A stretch of DNA of 64,000 nt, taken from an uncultured Prevotellaceae bacterium. GTDB lineage: Bacteria; Bacteroidota; Bacteroidia; Bacteroidales; Bacteroidaceae. The notes beneath the pieces were generated by a model. It was not told the DNA's origin. It did no database searches and saw nothing but the letters and a program-made list of their open reading frames with translations. The position numbers and the translations under genes are program-made. How positions within the stretch are numbered: position 1 is the first letter of the stretch; every line of letters starts with the position of its first letter. The stretch is taken from the NCBI GenBank assembly GCA_902763615.1, contig CACWSX010000005.1, positions 39,308 to 103,307 of the forward strand, read 5' to 3'. Below are positions 1-8,617 of the stretch, piece after piece.

Positions 1-3000
1 ACCATCAGCAGCGGGATCGAAGTCAGCATTCTCACCCTTCTTCGGCAGACGGAAGCGGAATGTAACAGGGCTCTTACCACCAGTGAACTTGTCGAACTTA
101 GCAACATTTCCGTGGAATACAACAGATGCATTGATATTCTGGTTCAGCCAGTACTCAGTCAGGTTCTTGGTGAATCCATTTACAGTAACACCAGTAGCAC
201 GGTTAATCTCAGCAGGTGTCGGAACGTTAGCATAAACCTCGATGGTATCAGGTGTATTATCCTTATAACCAGTCTTGAAGTCATACCAGTGGTCGAGCAC
301 GCGCTTGTTGATGTCAGCATAAGCGAAGAAGATGTGCTTCTCGGGAACCTTCAGAGTCACATAGAGTGAACGATCTGTCTTCTTATTGATGAAGCGTACG
401 GTTGTAGAGATAGCCTTCTGGCTTTCACCACCATTCTTATAAGTAGCACCTGTAAGGCTGATCAGCTTCTCATACTTAGCACCATTCATGGTACCAGCCT
501 GCTCCTTAGTCATAGGAGTTGCGTTGTAAACAGTACGATCATTCTTGTAATCACCAGGATAGAAGTTCCAGATCAAAACGTTGGTCTGCTCATCCCAGTT
601 GTGACCCTCAGTTGCATTGTCATGAGGTGTGTACCAAACCTCACCGAAATGGTTATTAGTCAGAGTCCAATCATTCAACTTATCTTCAGCAAGAGCAGCA
701 TTATAGTTAGAAGCCTCGGTAACAGCCATCAGCTTAGGAGCCTCACCACTCTTTCTGTAGTAACGCTTAGCCTGCCAGGTCTTAGTATAGAGCTTGCCAG
801 GATTATCACCAAGGGCAGCAGCTGTTTTACCAGTAATAGGATCAGTAAACTTGGTAGGATCGATGAACGGCATACACTTGTAGTCACCATACACATCGAG
901 CTTATAATCCTTCTCGAACTCATTCTTGGTAATACCTGCAGGCTTATTTGTAGCAGGATCGATTGAACCAAGCTGGCTCAGAATCAAGTTCTCAACCTGA
1001 GACCATGTAATCTTATCCTCATCACCACAGTTCATGTAAAGCAAGTTGCCCAGATCGATAGAAACCTCCTTATCATACAGAGTCTCGGGGTTCTCAACAA
1101 TACGGAGCTTAATGTAACCATAGCGGATGATAGCGTTGTTATCCTTAGTTGAAACGAGGTCAACACGAATCAGCGGCTCACGATCAACAGCCTCACGTGT
1201 AGCTGTTTGACCCGTGATAGTCGTACCATCTTCTTTTACTGAACGAGGATAGAACACGCTAGGATTAGTCTTGCTTTGTTCGATGTGTGCAGACTCAGAA
1301 GTCTTCTCATCACCTACCCAATAATCAATCGGAGTGAAACGGTACTCGAGACCGAGGTTCTTCATAAGCTGACCACCGTCAACATCATCAAGAATCTCAT
1401 CATACTTGCTCTTACCATACTGAGCAAAGGTCAGATAGTTATAATGAGTACGAACATACTTAGAGAGGTCAATACTGTCATTGTAAACCACACCATGAGT
1501 TGCAGGCATAGGAATAGCGCCATAACCCTTCACGTCATTCCAACGCTGAGTAGTCTTAGTGGCATCCATAGACTGAGGATCATCGCTATAACCTACAGTC
1601 TCATACAGGTGATTCTTACGAATCTCATGAGAGCCAGCAGGCTTTGTAAAGGTACCCAGATCAAGAGTCTCATCGGGAGCAATATCAGCCAAAGCAACAA
1701 TCTGATAGAGAGCGGGAACGACCACTGCCCAGTCAGAATTTACAGTATAAGCTTCCTGATTCTTTTCTGCATCTGCAGGCACATCAATCTTCAGAGAAAC
1801 GAAAGGCAGATTTGCATTGTAGATGTTAGCATCCTCTGCAGCATCCTTGTCATCGGTTCCATAAACAGCATTTGTGGGAGCAGGTACCTCATACCACAGC
1901 TTTGTCCAATCTTCCTTGCCAGCACCTTCCTTACCCTCCCAGTTGTTTGTCTGAGAGTTTGTCCAGTCAACAAAATAGGTAACAACAGCCTTGTAGTCAA
2001 CAGTGAAAGGAACAGTCAGCAGACCACTTTCTGGCTTAGGAGTGCCAACAACTGTGGGCTTAATGCTCAGGCCCTGAGCACGAGTGTAAACAGGTGCATC
2101 ATTCTCATAGAAGCCAATAGTAGCTTTCTCAATGTCAGCAATGCTGGGGTTCAGGTTGTACTTAGCAACTGCACCATAAGCGATATCAAGCTTAGTAACA
2201 GCCTTGTTATCCTTATCGGTCATAGCGTAAGCAAGCTTTGTACCATCAGCAGCCCATGTGGGATAATCAGCATGAGCAGCATTAGGACCAGCAAATACAT
2301 ACTTGCCGAGCTCACGGTTACCACCGAAGCCAGCCCAAGACATATACTTAGCAACCTTCACGTCAACAGTCTTCTCACCAGCAGGGTCAGAAGTCAGCTT
2401 ATATTTGAAAGTGTAATTATCCTTCGGTTCGAAGACAGGAGTCTGATAGATGAACGGAGCCTCAATACCCTCAATACCTTCCCAATAGAAGTTGGGCTTC
2501 AATACGATAGAGGTGAGCTTCTTGTTAACAAAGAGCTCGAGAGCACTCATCTGAGGACCAACGAGCTTGGTGATAGAATCGTTCAGAGACTGGAACTTCT
2601 CCTCAAGGGCAGTCTTAATTTCGGTGTCAATCTGCTCCTTTGTCAGCAGATCCTTGGCAACGAGATCATTGAGCTTGCCAACATACTCATCAGACAGCAA
2701 CTCCTGAAGCTTCTGGACATTAGTATTCAGATTATTCAGATCAGCCTGAGTCAGGTAACCTTCGAGACTCTTGCCAATATTATCCTGGAACACCTTCAGA
2801 GCCTCACCCTGAATGTCAAGTGACTTCACAACGCCCTCAGCAATAGACTTAATCTGGTCGTCTGAAGGAATCTTACCCGTAATGGCAGCAAGGTCACCAA
2901 CAAGTTTGTCAAGGTCAGCCTGATCAGCCTTCTTGGCAAGTTCGTCCTGAATGCCATCGAGAGCCTTAACTTTGGCATCAAGAGCAGAGAGCAACTCTAC

Positions 3001-3291
3001 CTTGCCCTGCAGGTCCTTAATGTCATTCTTGACAGATGTCAGATCACTGGCACTAGCCTTTGCGTCAATGTCCTTCTGCAATTGTGCAATCTGAGAAGTA
3101 ACAGTTGACATTTGTGCTGTAAGTTCAGACTTGGCAGCAGAGATGTCAGCACCCAGTGCAGTTCTCAAAGCTGCAATGTCCTGAGCATTCTTCTGAATGT
3201 CGTCGTCGTAATCCTTACAAGACACGAACATACTTACAGAAGCAATCAGGAATGCTCCCATAAGCAGTTTACTGAAAATCTTTCTTTTCAT
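1..3291 (-). CDS. Large surface-exposed lipoprotein with N-terminal coiled coil (partial)
   Basis: An open minus-strand frame of 1097 codons runs from ATG at 3291 through the window edge with no stop, so the C-terminus is missing. Residues 1-24 are a lipoprotein signal peptide and Cys25 follows SMFVS. The next residues are KDYDDD, which fits the acidic lipoprotein export signal that sends Bacteroidota lipoproteins to the cell surface. Residues about 30-210 are heptad-like, rich in Ala, Leu, Lys and Asp, and look like a coiled coil. The rest is a long beta-rich region with Trp, Tyr and Asn but no motif I recognise. Such proteins are often annotated DUF4988 or PL29 N-terminal-like because of the coiled coil alone; I see no lyase signature. 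A protein of the same start architecture is encoded at 52419-54275. A surface binding or adhesin role is inference. Confidence 0.85.
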   Translation of the reverse strand, partial: MKRKIFSKLLMGAFLIASVSMFVSCKDYDDDIQKNAQDIAALRTALGADISAAKSELTAQMSTVTSQIAQLQKDIDAKASASDLTSVKNDIKDLQGKVELLSALDAKVKALDGIQDELAKKADQADLDKLVGDLAAITGKIPSDDQIKSIAEGVVKSLDIQGEALKVFQDNIGKSLEGYLTQADLNNLNTNVQKLQELLSDEYVGKLNDLVAKDLLTKEQIDTEIKTALEEKFQSLNDSITKLVGPQMSALELFVNKKLTSIVLKPNFYWEGIEGIEAPFIYQTPVFEPKDNYTFKYKLTSDPAGEKTVDVKVAKYMSWAGFGGNRELGKYVFAGPNAAHADYPTWAADGTKLAYAMTDKDNKAVTKLDIAYGAVAKYNLNPSIADIEKATIGFYENDAPVYTRAQGLSIKPTVVGTPKPESGLLTVPFTVDYKAVVTYFVDWTNSQTNNWEGKEGAGKEDWTKLWYEVPAPTNAVYGTDDKDAAEDANIYNANLPFVSLKIDVPADAEKNQEAYTVNSDWAVVVPALYQIVALADIAPDETLDLGTFTKPAGSHEIRKNHLYETVGYSDDPQSMDATKTTQRWNDVKGYGAIPMPATHGVVYNDSIDLSKYVRTHYNYLTFAQYGKSKYDEILDDVDGGQLMKNLGLEYRFTPIDYWVGDEKTSESAHIEQSKTNPSVFYPRSVKEDGTTITGQTATREAVDREPLIRVDLVSTKDNNAIIRYGYIKLRIVENPETLYDKEVSIDLGNLLYMNCGDEDKITWSQVENLILSQLGSIDPATNKPAGITKNEFEKDYKLDVYGDYKCMPFIDPTKFTDPITGKTAAALGDNPGKLYTKTWQAKRYYRKSGEAPKLMAVTEASNYNAALAEDKLNDWTLTNNHFGEVWYTPHDNATEGHNWDEQTNVLIWNFYPGDYKNDRTVYNATPMTKEQAGTMNGAKYEKLISLTGATYKNGGESQKAISTTVRFINKKTDRSLYVTLKVPEKHIFFAYADINKRVLDHWYDFKTGYKDNTPDTIEVYANVPTPAEINRATGVTVNGFTKNLTEYWLNQNINASVVFHGNVAKFDKFTGGKSPVTFRFRLPKKGENADFDPAADG

Positions 3292-3425
3292 ACGATTAAT
3301 AATTTAAATTAATAAAAAAATTAAGTGTTATACTTCTATTTATTTCTCTCAAACTTCGCCCCAATTTGCTCCGAAAAGCCTACGTCAGGGCACTGTATCT
3401 CCTAGACGGATTTACATTTTTGGTG

Positions 3426-3457
3426 CAAATATAGATATAATTCTGAAATCTTGCAAG
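3426..3457 (-). promoter_or_regulatory. Promoter for the large lipoprotein gene
   Basis: On the minus strand TATATTTG (3426-3433) matches the Bacteroidota -7 box TAnnTTTG, with CTTG (3454-3457) 20 bp upstream as a -33 element. It predicts a leader of about 125 nt before the ATG at 3291, which is long for this phylum; the leader contains a GC-richer stretch at about 3365-3410. Confidence 0.55.
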
Positions 3458-3667
3458 CAAAATCGAATATTTTTTTAAAAAAAACCAAAAAACTTGCGAT
3501 TTTCGGGCATTTTCTTACAAAAAATAACGATTTTCGCATGAAATCCTCTTTATTTATCGGGGTTTGCACACTTTTCTGTTGTCATTGTTTCTGCTTCGTA
3601 GCGTTTAAAGGTCCTCCTATACCTTATTTATATTATATATTATTGGTTGTTTAATCTATTTTGCATG

Positions 3668-3699
3668 CAAAGGTACGGCCTTTTTTTGGAAAAAACAAG
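3668..3699 (-). promoter_or_regulatory. Second promoter-like element downstream of asnS
   Basis: TACCTTTG (3668-3675, minus) with CTTG (3696-3699) 20 bp upstream. It lies just after the asnS stop and points to the lipoprotein gene about 370 bp away. In between I see no convincing gene, only an 11-codon ATG frame. It may be an alternative promoter for the lipoprotein or drive a short RNA. The rest of the 3292-3717 gap is AT-rich and otherwise empty. Confidence 0.35.
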
Positions 3700-3717
3700 C
3701 ATTTTTGCGTTTTTTTA

Positions 3718-5160
3718 TCAAAACTCAGCCGACTTTGGTGTTCTCGGGAACGGAATCACGTCGCGAATATTCTGCATTCCGGTGACGAAGAGAATGAGTC
3801 GTTCGAAACCCAGTCCGAAACCAGCATGCGGGCAGGAGCCCCAGCGACGGGTGTCGATATACCACCACAGATGAGTCTGGTCCATCTGACGACGTTCAAT
3901 CTCCGCCATCAACTTGTCGTAACTCTCCTCACGCACTGAACCGCCAATGATCTCACCGATCTGGGGGAACAGGACATCAGTACCCTGCATAGTTGGTCCA
4001 GGAGCTACAGCCCCCTTGTAACCGACGGAGCCCTCACCCTGCGCCTCGTTCTGTTTCATATAGAACGACTTGAACGCGCGAGGATAGTCGGTCATGATGA
4101 CCGGCTTCTTGAAATGTTCCTCAACGAGGTAGCGCTCGTGCTCACTAGCCAGGTCGTCACCCCAGTTGCAGGGGAACTCAAATTTCTTACCGTTCTTGAT
4201 AGCCTCCTGAAGGATATTGATACCCTCGGTATAGGGCAGACGGACAAAGGTATCCTTCAGCACGCCCTCTAAACGGGCAATCAATGTCTTATCAATCATC
4301 TGGTTCAGGAAAGCCAGATCATCCTTGCAGTGGTCAAGTGCCCAGCGCACACAGTATTTGATGAAGTCCTCTTCAAGGTCCATCAGTTCCTCCTGATCGA
4401 GGAAGGCCACCTCAGGCTCTACCATCCAGAACTCTGCCAGGTGGCGCGGGGTGTTACTATTCTCAGCACGGAATGTCGGGCCAAAGGTATAGATGGCACC
4501 TAAGGCCGTCGCACCAAGCTCGCCCTCAAGCTGTCCGCTCACCGTCAGCGAGGTCTGCTCTCCGAAGAAGTCATCGTCGTAAATAATCTTACCCTGCTCG
4601 TCCTTCTTCAGGTCGTAGAGGTTTTTCGTTGTCACCTGGAACATGTTACCTGCACCTTCGCAGTCGCTGGCCGTAATCAACGGCGTATGGAAATAGAAGA
4701 AGCCATGCTCATGAAAATAGGTATGAATGGCCATCGCCATGTTATGACGGATACGCATCACAGCGCCAAAGGTATTGGTGCGCAGACGCATGTGGGCATT
4801 CTTACGCATAGCCTCAAAGCTCTGGCCCTTCTTCTGCATGGGATAGTCATTGCCACAGAGGCCATAGACCTCCAACTTGGCAGCCTGAATCTCACTACTC
4901 TGACCAGCACCTTGGCTTTCTACCAAAGTTCCTTCTGCACAGATGCAGGCACCTGTGGTGATCTGCTTCAGCAATTCTTCATCAAATTTCGCAGGATCGA
5001 CAACGATCTGGACGTTCTTAATGGTAGAGCCATCATTCAGGGCGATAAAGTCGACAGCCTTCGAGCTGCGGTGCGTACGCACCCAGCCCTTCACGCAGAC
5101 GCCCTTACCATAATCTGTGCTTTGCAGCACATCAATTATCTTTGTACGTTTCATTTTCAA
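3718..5160 (-). CDS. asnS: Asparaginyl-tRNA synthetase
   Basis: Charges tRNA-Asn with asparagine in the cytoplasm. The 480-residue protein has an N-terminal OB-fold anticodon-binding domain (about 15-120) and a class II catalytic core. Motif 2 is visible as [16 protein letters not shown], and motif 3 as GFGLGFERL (447-455) followed by the IPFPRTP tail that is typical of AsnRS rather than AspRS. The length fits the family. Translation could begin at Met1 or Met3 (MKMKRTK); the outer one is used. The pseudouridine synthase gene ends 28 bp upstream on the same strand, so the two are probably co-transcribed. Confidence 0.96.
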   Translation of the reverse strand: MKMKRTKIIDVLQSTDYGKGVCVKGWVRTHRSSKAVDFIALNDGSTIKNVQIVVDPAKFDEELLKQITTGACICAEGTLVESQGAGQSSEIQAAKLEVYGLCGNDYPMQKKGQSFEAMRKNAHMRLRTNTFGAVMRIRHNMAMAIHTYFHEHGFFYFHTPLITASDCEGAGNMFQVTTKNLYDLKKDEQGKIIYDDDFFGEQTSLTVSGQLEGELGATALGAIYTFGPTFRAENSNTPRHLAEFWMVEPEVAFLDQEELMDLEEDFIKYCVRWALDHCKDDLAFLNQMIDKTLIARLEGVLKDTFVRLPYTEGINILQEAIKNGKKFEFPCNWGDDLASEHERYLVEEHFKKPVIMTDYPRAFKSFYMKQNEAQGEGSVGYKGAVAPGPTMQGTDVLFPQIGEIIGGSVREESYDKLMAEIERRQMDQTHLWWYIDTRRWGSCPHAGFGLGFERLILFVTGMQNIRDVIPFPRTPKSAEF

Positions 5161-5188
5161 TTATTAATTGTCAAATACCGATTGTCAA

Positions 5189-6580
5189 TTACTCATATGC
5201 ACCCATGCGCAGACGGTCAACTTCCTCCTCAGTGAGGTAGCGCCAGTCGCCACGTTTCAGATTCTTCTTAGTCAGACCTGCGAACTGCACACGGTCGAGT
5301 TTCAGCACCTTATAGCCAAGACTCTCGAAGATACGACGCACGATACGGTTCTTACCTGAGTGAATCTCGATGCCCACCTGTTTCTTATCGGTAGGATGAG
5401 CGTACTGCACATCATCGGCCTTAATCTCGCCATCCTCCAACTGGACGCCTGTTGCAATCTGCTCCAAATCATGAGCCGAGCAAGCCTTGTCGAGGAAGAC
5501 ATGATAGATCTTCTTCTTGAGATATTTGGGATGGGTAAGTTTCGAAGCCAGGTCGCCATCATTGGTCAGCAGGAGTACGCCAGTGGTGTTACGGTCCAGG
5601 CGACCGACGGGATAGATGCGCTCCGGGCAAGCATTCTTTACAAGGTCCATCACCGTCTTACGCTGCTGAGGATCATCAGCAGTGGTGACATAATCCTTGG
5701 GTTTGTTGAGCAACACATAAACCTTCTTCTCGATAACGACAGGCTGGTCGTGGAAGCGAACCTCATCGGTACGCAGCACCTTAGTACCCAACTCGGTGAC
5801 CACCTCGCCATTGACGGTGACCACACCTGCCTGGATAAACTCATCCGCCTCACGACGACTGCAGACACCTGCATTGGCCAGGAACTTGTTCAAACGCAAC
5901 GGTTCATTGGGATCGAAGTTGATCTCCTTGTACTCGATGCGCTTTTTCATGCTGTACTTGGCATTCGGATCGTAATCGGCACTATGCTGACGCGGTTTCT
6001 TATAGGGAGCGCCATAGGGTTTGGCACCTTTATTGAATTTGTTATAACCGCTACCGGGCTGATAACCGCCACGCTGCTGGTAACCACCACGAGGCTGATA
6101 ACCACTACGAGGCTGATAGCCGCCCTCACCTTGAGGACGCTGCTGATAGCCACCACGAGGCTGATAACCACCTTCGCCTTGCGGACGTGGCTGATAACCG
6201 CCACGAGACTGATAGCCACCACGGGGCTGATAGCCGCCCTCACCCTGAGGACGCTGCTGATAGCCACCACGAGACTGGTAACCGCCACGGGGCTGGTAGC
6301 CACTGCGAGGCTGATAGCCACCTTCACCTTGCGGACGAGGCTGATAACCACTCGGACGTGACGTACTCGATTGCAGACCTGCACCGAAACCTTCGGGGCG
6401 GAAGCCGCCCTCGTCATTGCTACGTTTAAAGGCAGGACGATCTGTACCAGGATGCTGACCTGTATGTATACGGGGGCGCGGTGAACGGCCCGGACGGAAT
6501 TCACGTTGTTCTCTCTGAAAACCCTCTTTTTTCTGCTCTTCCTGAGGCGTGTTCTCTTGATTCATGTTCTCGATATCCAT
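5189..6580 (-). CDS. rluB: RsuA/RluB-family rRNA pseudouridine synthase with RG-rich N-terminal extension
   Basis: Isomerises a uridine in rRNA, probably 23S. An S4 RNA-binding domain (about 228-275, LRLNKFLANAGVCSRREAD) precedes the catalytic domain with the RsuA/RluB signature GRLDRNTTG; Asp329 is the expected catalytic residue. The first 225 residues are not part of the enzyme: residues 78-180 are built of GGYQPR, GGYQQR and RPQGEGGYQPR units with almost no hydrophobic side chains. RG/RGG tails bind RNA in other proteins, so this may add RNA or ribosome affinity (inference). Basic Bacteroidota homologues often have a disordered N-terminus, but length varies. RluB versus another family member cannot be separated here. 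Confidence 0.9.
   Translation of the reverse strand: MDIENMNQENTPQEEQKKEGFQREQREFRPGRSPRPRIHTGQHPGTDRPAFKRSNDEGGFRPEGFGAGLQSSTSRPSGYQPRPQGEGGYQPRSGYQPRGGYQSRGGYQQRPQGEGGYQPRGGYQSRGGYQPRPQGEGGYQPRGGYQQRPQGEGGYQPRSGYQPRGGYQQRGGYQPGSGYNKFNKGAKPYGAPYKKPRQHSADYDPNAKYSMKKRIEYKEINFDPNEPLRLNKFLANAGVCSRREADEFIQAGVVTVNGEVVTELGTKVLRTDEVRFHDQPVVIEKKVYVLLNKPKDYVTTADDPQQRKTVMDLVKNACPERIYPVGRLDRNTTGVLLLTNDGDLASKLTHPKYLKKKIYHVFLDKACSAHDLEQIATGVQLEDGEIKADDVQYAHPTDKKQVGIEIHSGKNRIVRRIFESLGYKVLKLDRVQFAGLTKKNLKRGDWRYLTEEEVDRLRMGAYE
6041..6349 (-). repeat. In-frame tandem repeats coding GGYQPR/RPQGE units
   Basis: About 300 bp of degenerate 18-33 bp repeats inside the pseudouridine synthase gene. All copies stay in frame and encode Gly-Gly-Tyr-Gln-Pro/Gln-Arg blocks, so the array could change length by slippage or recombination without breaking the enzyme. 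Confidence 0.9.
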
Positions 6581-6647
6581 TTTTACTAAGTTTTTTGTGT
6601 TATACCTTATTTATATATATGTTACTCCTGATTGTTGGAGGATATAG

Positions 6648-8027
6648 TTAGATGCCTGTGTAACTGGAGGGTGTAATGGCACGCAACTCTTCCTTCACGG
6701 CTTCGCTGACTTCCAGTGTGTCGATGAAACGGGCAATTGTCTCAGCCGTAATGCCTTCATTGGTACGTGTGAGTGCTTTCAGCGTCTCGTATGGATTGGG
6801 ATAGGCTTCACGACGCAATATGGTCTGGATTCCTTCGGCCACCACGGCCCAGGTATTATCAAGATCCTGCTGCAGCTTCTGCTCGTTGAGGATCAATTTG
6901 CGAAGTCCCTTGAGCGTCGACTGGAAAGCGATGAGGGCATGGCCCATAGGCACGCCCACGTTACGAAGGACCGTCGAATCCGTCAGGTCACGCTGCAAAC
7001 GACTCACTGGCAATTTCGCTGCCAAGAACTGCAGGATGGCATTGGCAATACCGAGGTTACCCTCCGAATTCTCGTAATCGATTGGATTTACCTTGTGGGG
7101 CATCGCACTGGAGCCGACCTCACCCTTCTTAATCTTCTGCTTGAAATAATCCATAGATATATACATCCAGAAATCCCTGTCGAGGTCGATGACAATTGTA
7201 TTGATACGACGCATGGCATCAAAAAGAGCGCCCATCCAGTCGTAGTTGGAAATCTGGGTAGTATACTGCTCGCGCTCCAGTCCTAGTTTCTCTGAAACGA
7301 AGCGGTTGCCAAAGTCACGCCAGTCATACTGGGGATAGGCCACATGATGAGCGTTGAAATTTCCCGTAGCCCCACCAAACTTCGCAGTGATGGGAGTATC
7401 CTTTAGTGAACGGAGTTGTTCCTCAAGACGGTAGACATATACCATAATTTCTTTTCCCAGACGTGTTGGCGAGGCCGGCTGTCCATGGGTCTTAGCAAGC
7501 ATGGGCACCGTTTTCCAAGCTTCAGCATAATCATGGAGCTGTTCGATGAGTTCTTCCAACATGGGGATGTAAACGTCGGACAGTGCCTCTTTAATAGAGA
7601 GAGGAACGGAGGTATTGTTGATGTCCTGGGAGGTAAGGCCGAAGTGGATAAACTCCTTGAAGCTAGCAGCGCCCATCAGACCGGAGGAGTCTGAAGCTTT
7701 TCCGAGCGTATCGATACGCTCTTTGATATAATATTCCACCGCTTTGACATCATGATTGGTAATAGCCTCAATCTCCTTCACCCGCTGCGCATCAGCGGGC
7801 GTGAACTGTCTGTAGATGTCACGTATAGGCTCGAACAGGCTGTGGTCGAAGTCTGCCAACTGTGGCAGAGGGAGTTCGCAGAGTGTAATGAAGTATTCTA
7901 TCTCTACGCGAATGCGGTATCGGATCAACGCATACTCAGAAAAGTATTCTGCGAGTGGCTCCGTCTTGCTCCGATAGCGGCCATCAATAGGCGAGATGGC
8001 TGTCAGCAATGATAAATCCATTTTCAA
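6648..8027 (-). CDS. purB: Adenylosuccinate lyase
   Basis: Acts twice in purine synthesis: splits SAICAR to AICAR and adenylosuccinate to AMP, releasing fumarate. The 459-residue protein belongs to the fumarase/aspartase superfamily. Visible are TSQDINNT (132-139), KTHGQPASPT (179-188) and the signature loop GSSAMPHKVNPIDYEN (305-320) with the catalytic serine. Length and the C-terminal region match the E. coli-type PurB. It has its own promoter at 8100-8130 and is followed 67 bp later by the pseudouridine synthase gene. Confidence 0.97.
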   Translation of the reverse strand: MKMDLSLLTAISPIDGRYRSKTEPLAEYFSEYALIRYRIRVEIEYFITLCELPLPQLADFDHSLFEPIRDIYRQFTPADAQRVKEIEAITNHDVKAVEYYIKERIDTLGKASDSSGLMGAASFKEFIHFGLTSQDINNTSVPLSIKEALSDVYIPMLEELIEQLHDYAEAWKTVPMLAKTHGQPASPTRLGKEIMVYVYRLEEQLRSLKDTPITAKFGGATGNFNAHHVAYPQYDWRDFGNRFVSEKLGLEREQYTTQISNYDWMGALFDAMRRINTIVIDLDRDFWMYISMDYFKQKIKKGEVGSSAMPHKVNPIDYENSEGNLGIANAILQFLAAKLPVSRLQRDLTDSTVLRNVGVPMGHALIAFQSTLKGLRKLILNEQKLQQDLDNTWAVVAEGIQTILRREAYPNPYETLKALTRTNEGITAETIARFIDTLEVSEAVKEELRAITPSSYTGI

Positions 8028-8099
8028 ATATAATCCTAACTATCGATAATTATCTTTCTATTCGTCTCTCAAATTCTCAAGTGTGTCGAAATTCGGGTG

Positions 8100-8130
8100 C
8101 AAAGGTACGTAGAAAATCAGAATCTGCAAA
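8100..8130 (-). promoter_or_regulatory. purB promoter
   Basis: TTTG (8127-8130) then 19 bp then TACCTTTG (8100-8107) on the minus strand, a near-perfect Bacteroidota housekeeping promoter. Its -33 box lies inside the left arm of the hairpin at 8120-8157. Confidence 0.8.
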
Positions 8131-8157
8131 ATTTTCTCACGAAAATTTCGCAGATTC
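8120..8157 (-). terminator. Hairpin between ACT gene and purB, probable terminator
   Basis: 17-nt arms (8120-8136 and 8141-8157) pair with a single A.C mismatch around a 4-nt TCAC loop, starting 8 nt after the ACT gene stop. A T-rich stretch follows but no clean U-run. It would end paaK-ACT transcripts while carrying the -33 box of purB. Confidence 0.55.
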
Positions 8158-8164
8158 CAAGAAT

Positions 8165-8590
8165 TTATAACTGATACAAGTCATTCGCAGCCAGCAAATC
8201 GACCTTTATCTCTGCAAGGGCAGCCTCACAGGCCTCCAAGTCAGAAGGACGGATAATGACATGTGCCACATTGCCGTTGGCAAAAGAGTACATATACTCA
8301 ATGAAGATTCCTTTCGATGAGAGGTGTTTAAGCACGATGGCCAACGAGCCGCTGACATTAGGGCATACGAAGCCAATGACATCGGTGATCTTGACAGCGA
8401 AGTGCTGTTCCTTCAACACCTGATAAGCTTTGTCCGGATCAGACACAATGCAACGGAGGATACCAAAGTCGGAGTTGTCGGCAATCGACATTGCAGAAAG
8501 GTTAATGCCTGCAGTACCGAGGGCTTCCGTCACCTCAGTCAGACGGCCGGATTTGTTCTCGAGGAACACGGATAGTTGTTTTGCTTTCAT
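8165..8590 (-). CDS. Tandem ACT-domain protein
   Basis: 141 residues made of two ACT domains (about 1-70 and 71-141), starting KQLSVFLENKSGRLTEV. ACT domains bind small ligands, usually amino acids, at domain interfaces. No catalytic domain is attached. It lies 27 bp downstream of paaK on the same strand; in Bacteroidota and other anaerobes this pair often accompanies arylacetate or branched-chain 2-oxoacid metabolism, so a ligand such as an aromatic or branched amino acid is likely (inference). Confidence 0.9.
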   Translation of the reverse strand: MKAKQLSVFLENKSGRLTEVTEALGTAGINLSAMSIADNSDFGILRCIVSDPDKAYQVLKEQHFAVKITDVIGFVCPNVSGSLAIVLKHLSSKGIFIEYMYSFANGNVAHVIIRPSDLEACEAALAEIKVDLLAANDLYQL

Positions 8591-8617
8591 TTCTTATAAT
8601 TTTAGTGATTGATGATT

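Noticed and set aside
1276-2823. 515-codon open frame on the plus strand
   Set aside because: It lies fully antisense to the large lipoprotein gene, reads as a Ser/Ile/Leu-rich shadow with no known motif or promoter, while the minus frame has a signal peptide and coherent protein sequence.
3525-3600. 11-codon peptide frame (minus) after the distal promoter
   Set aside because: Too short, no ribosome binding site or conservation evidence; not reported as a gene.
5360-6361. 333-codon plus-strand frame rich in Thr/Leu/Ile/Arg repeats
   Set aside because: It is the complement of the GGYQPR coding repeats of the pseudouridine synthase; repetition comes from the DNA array.
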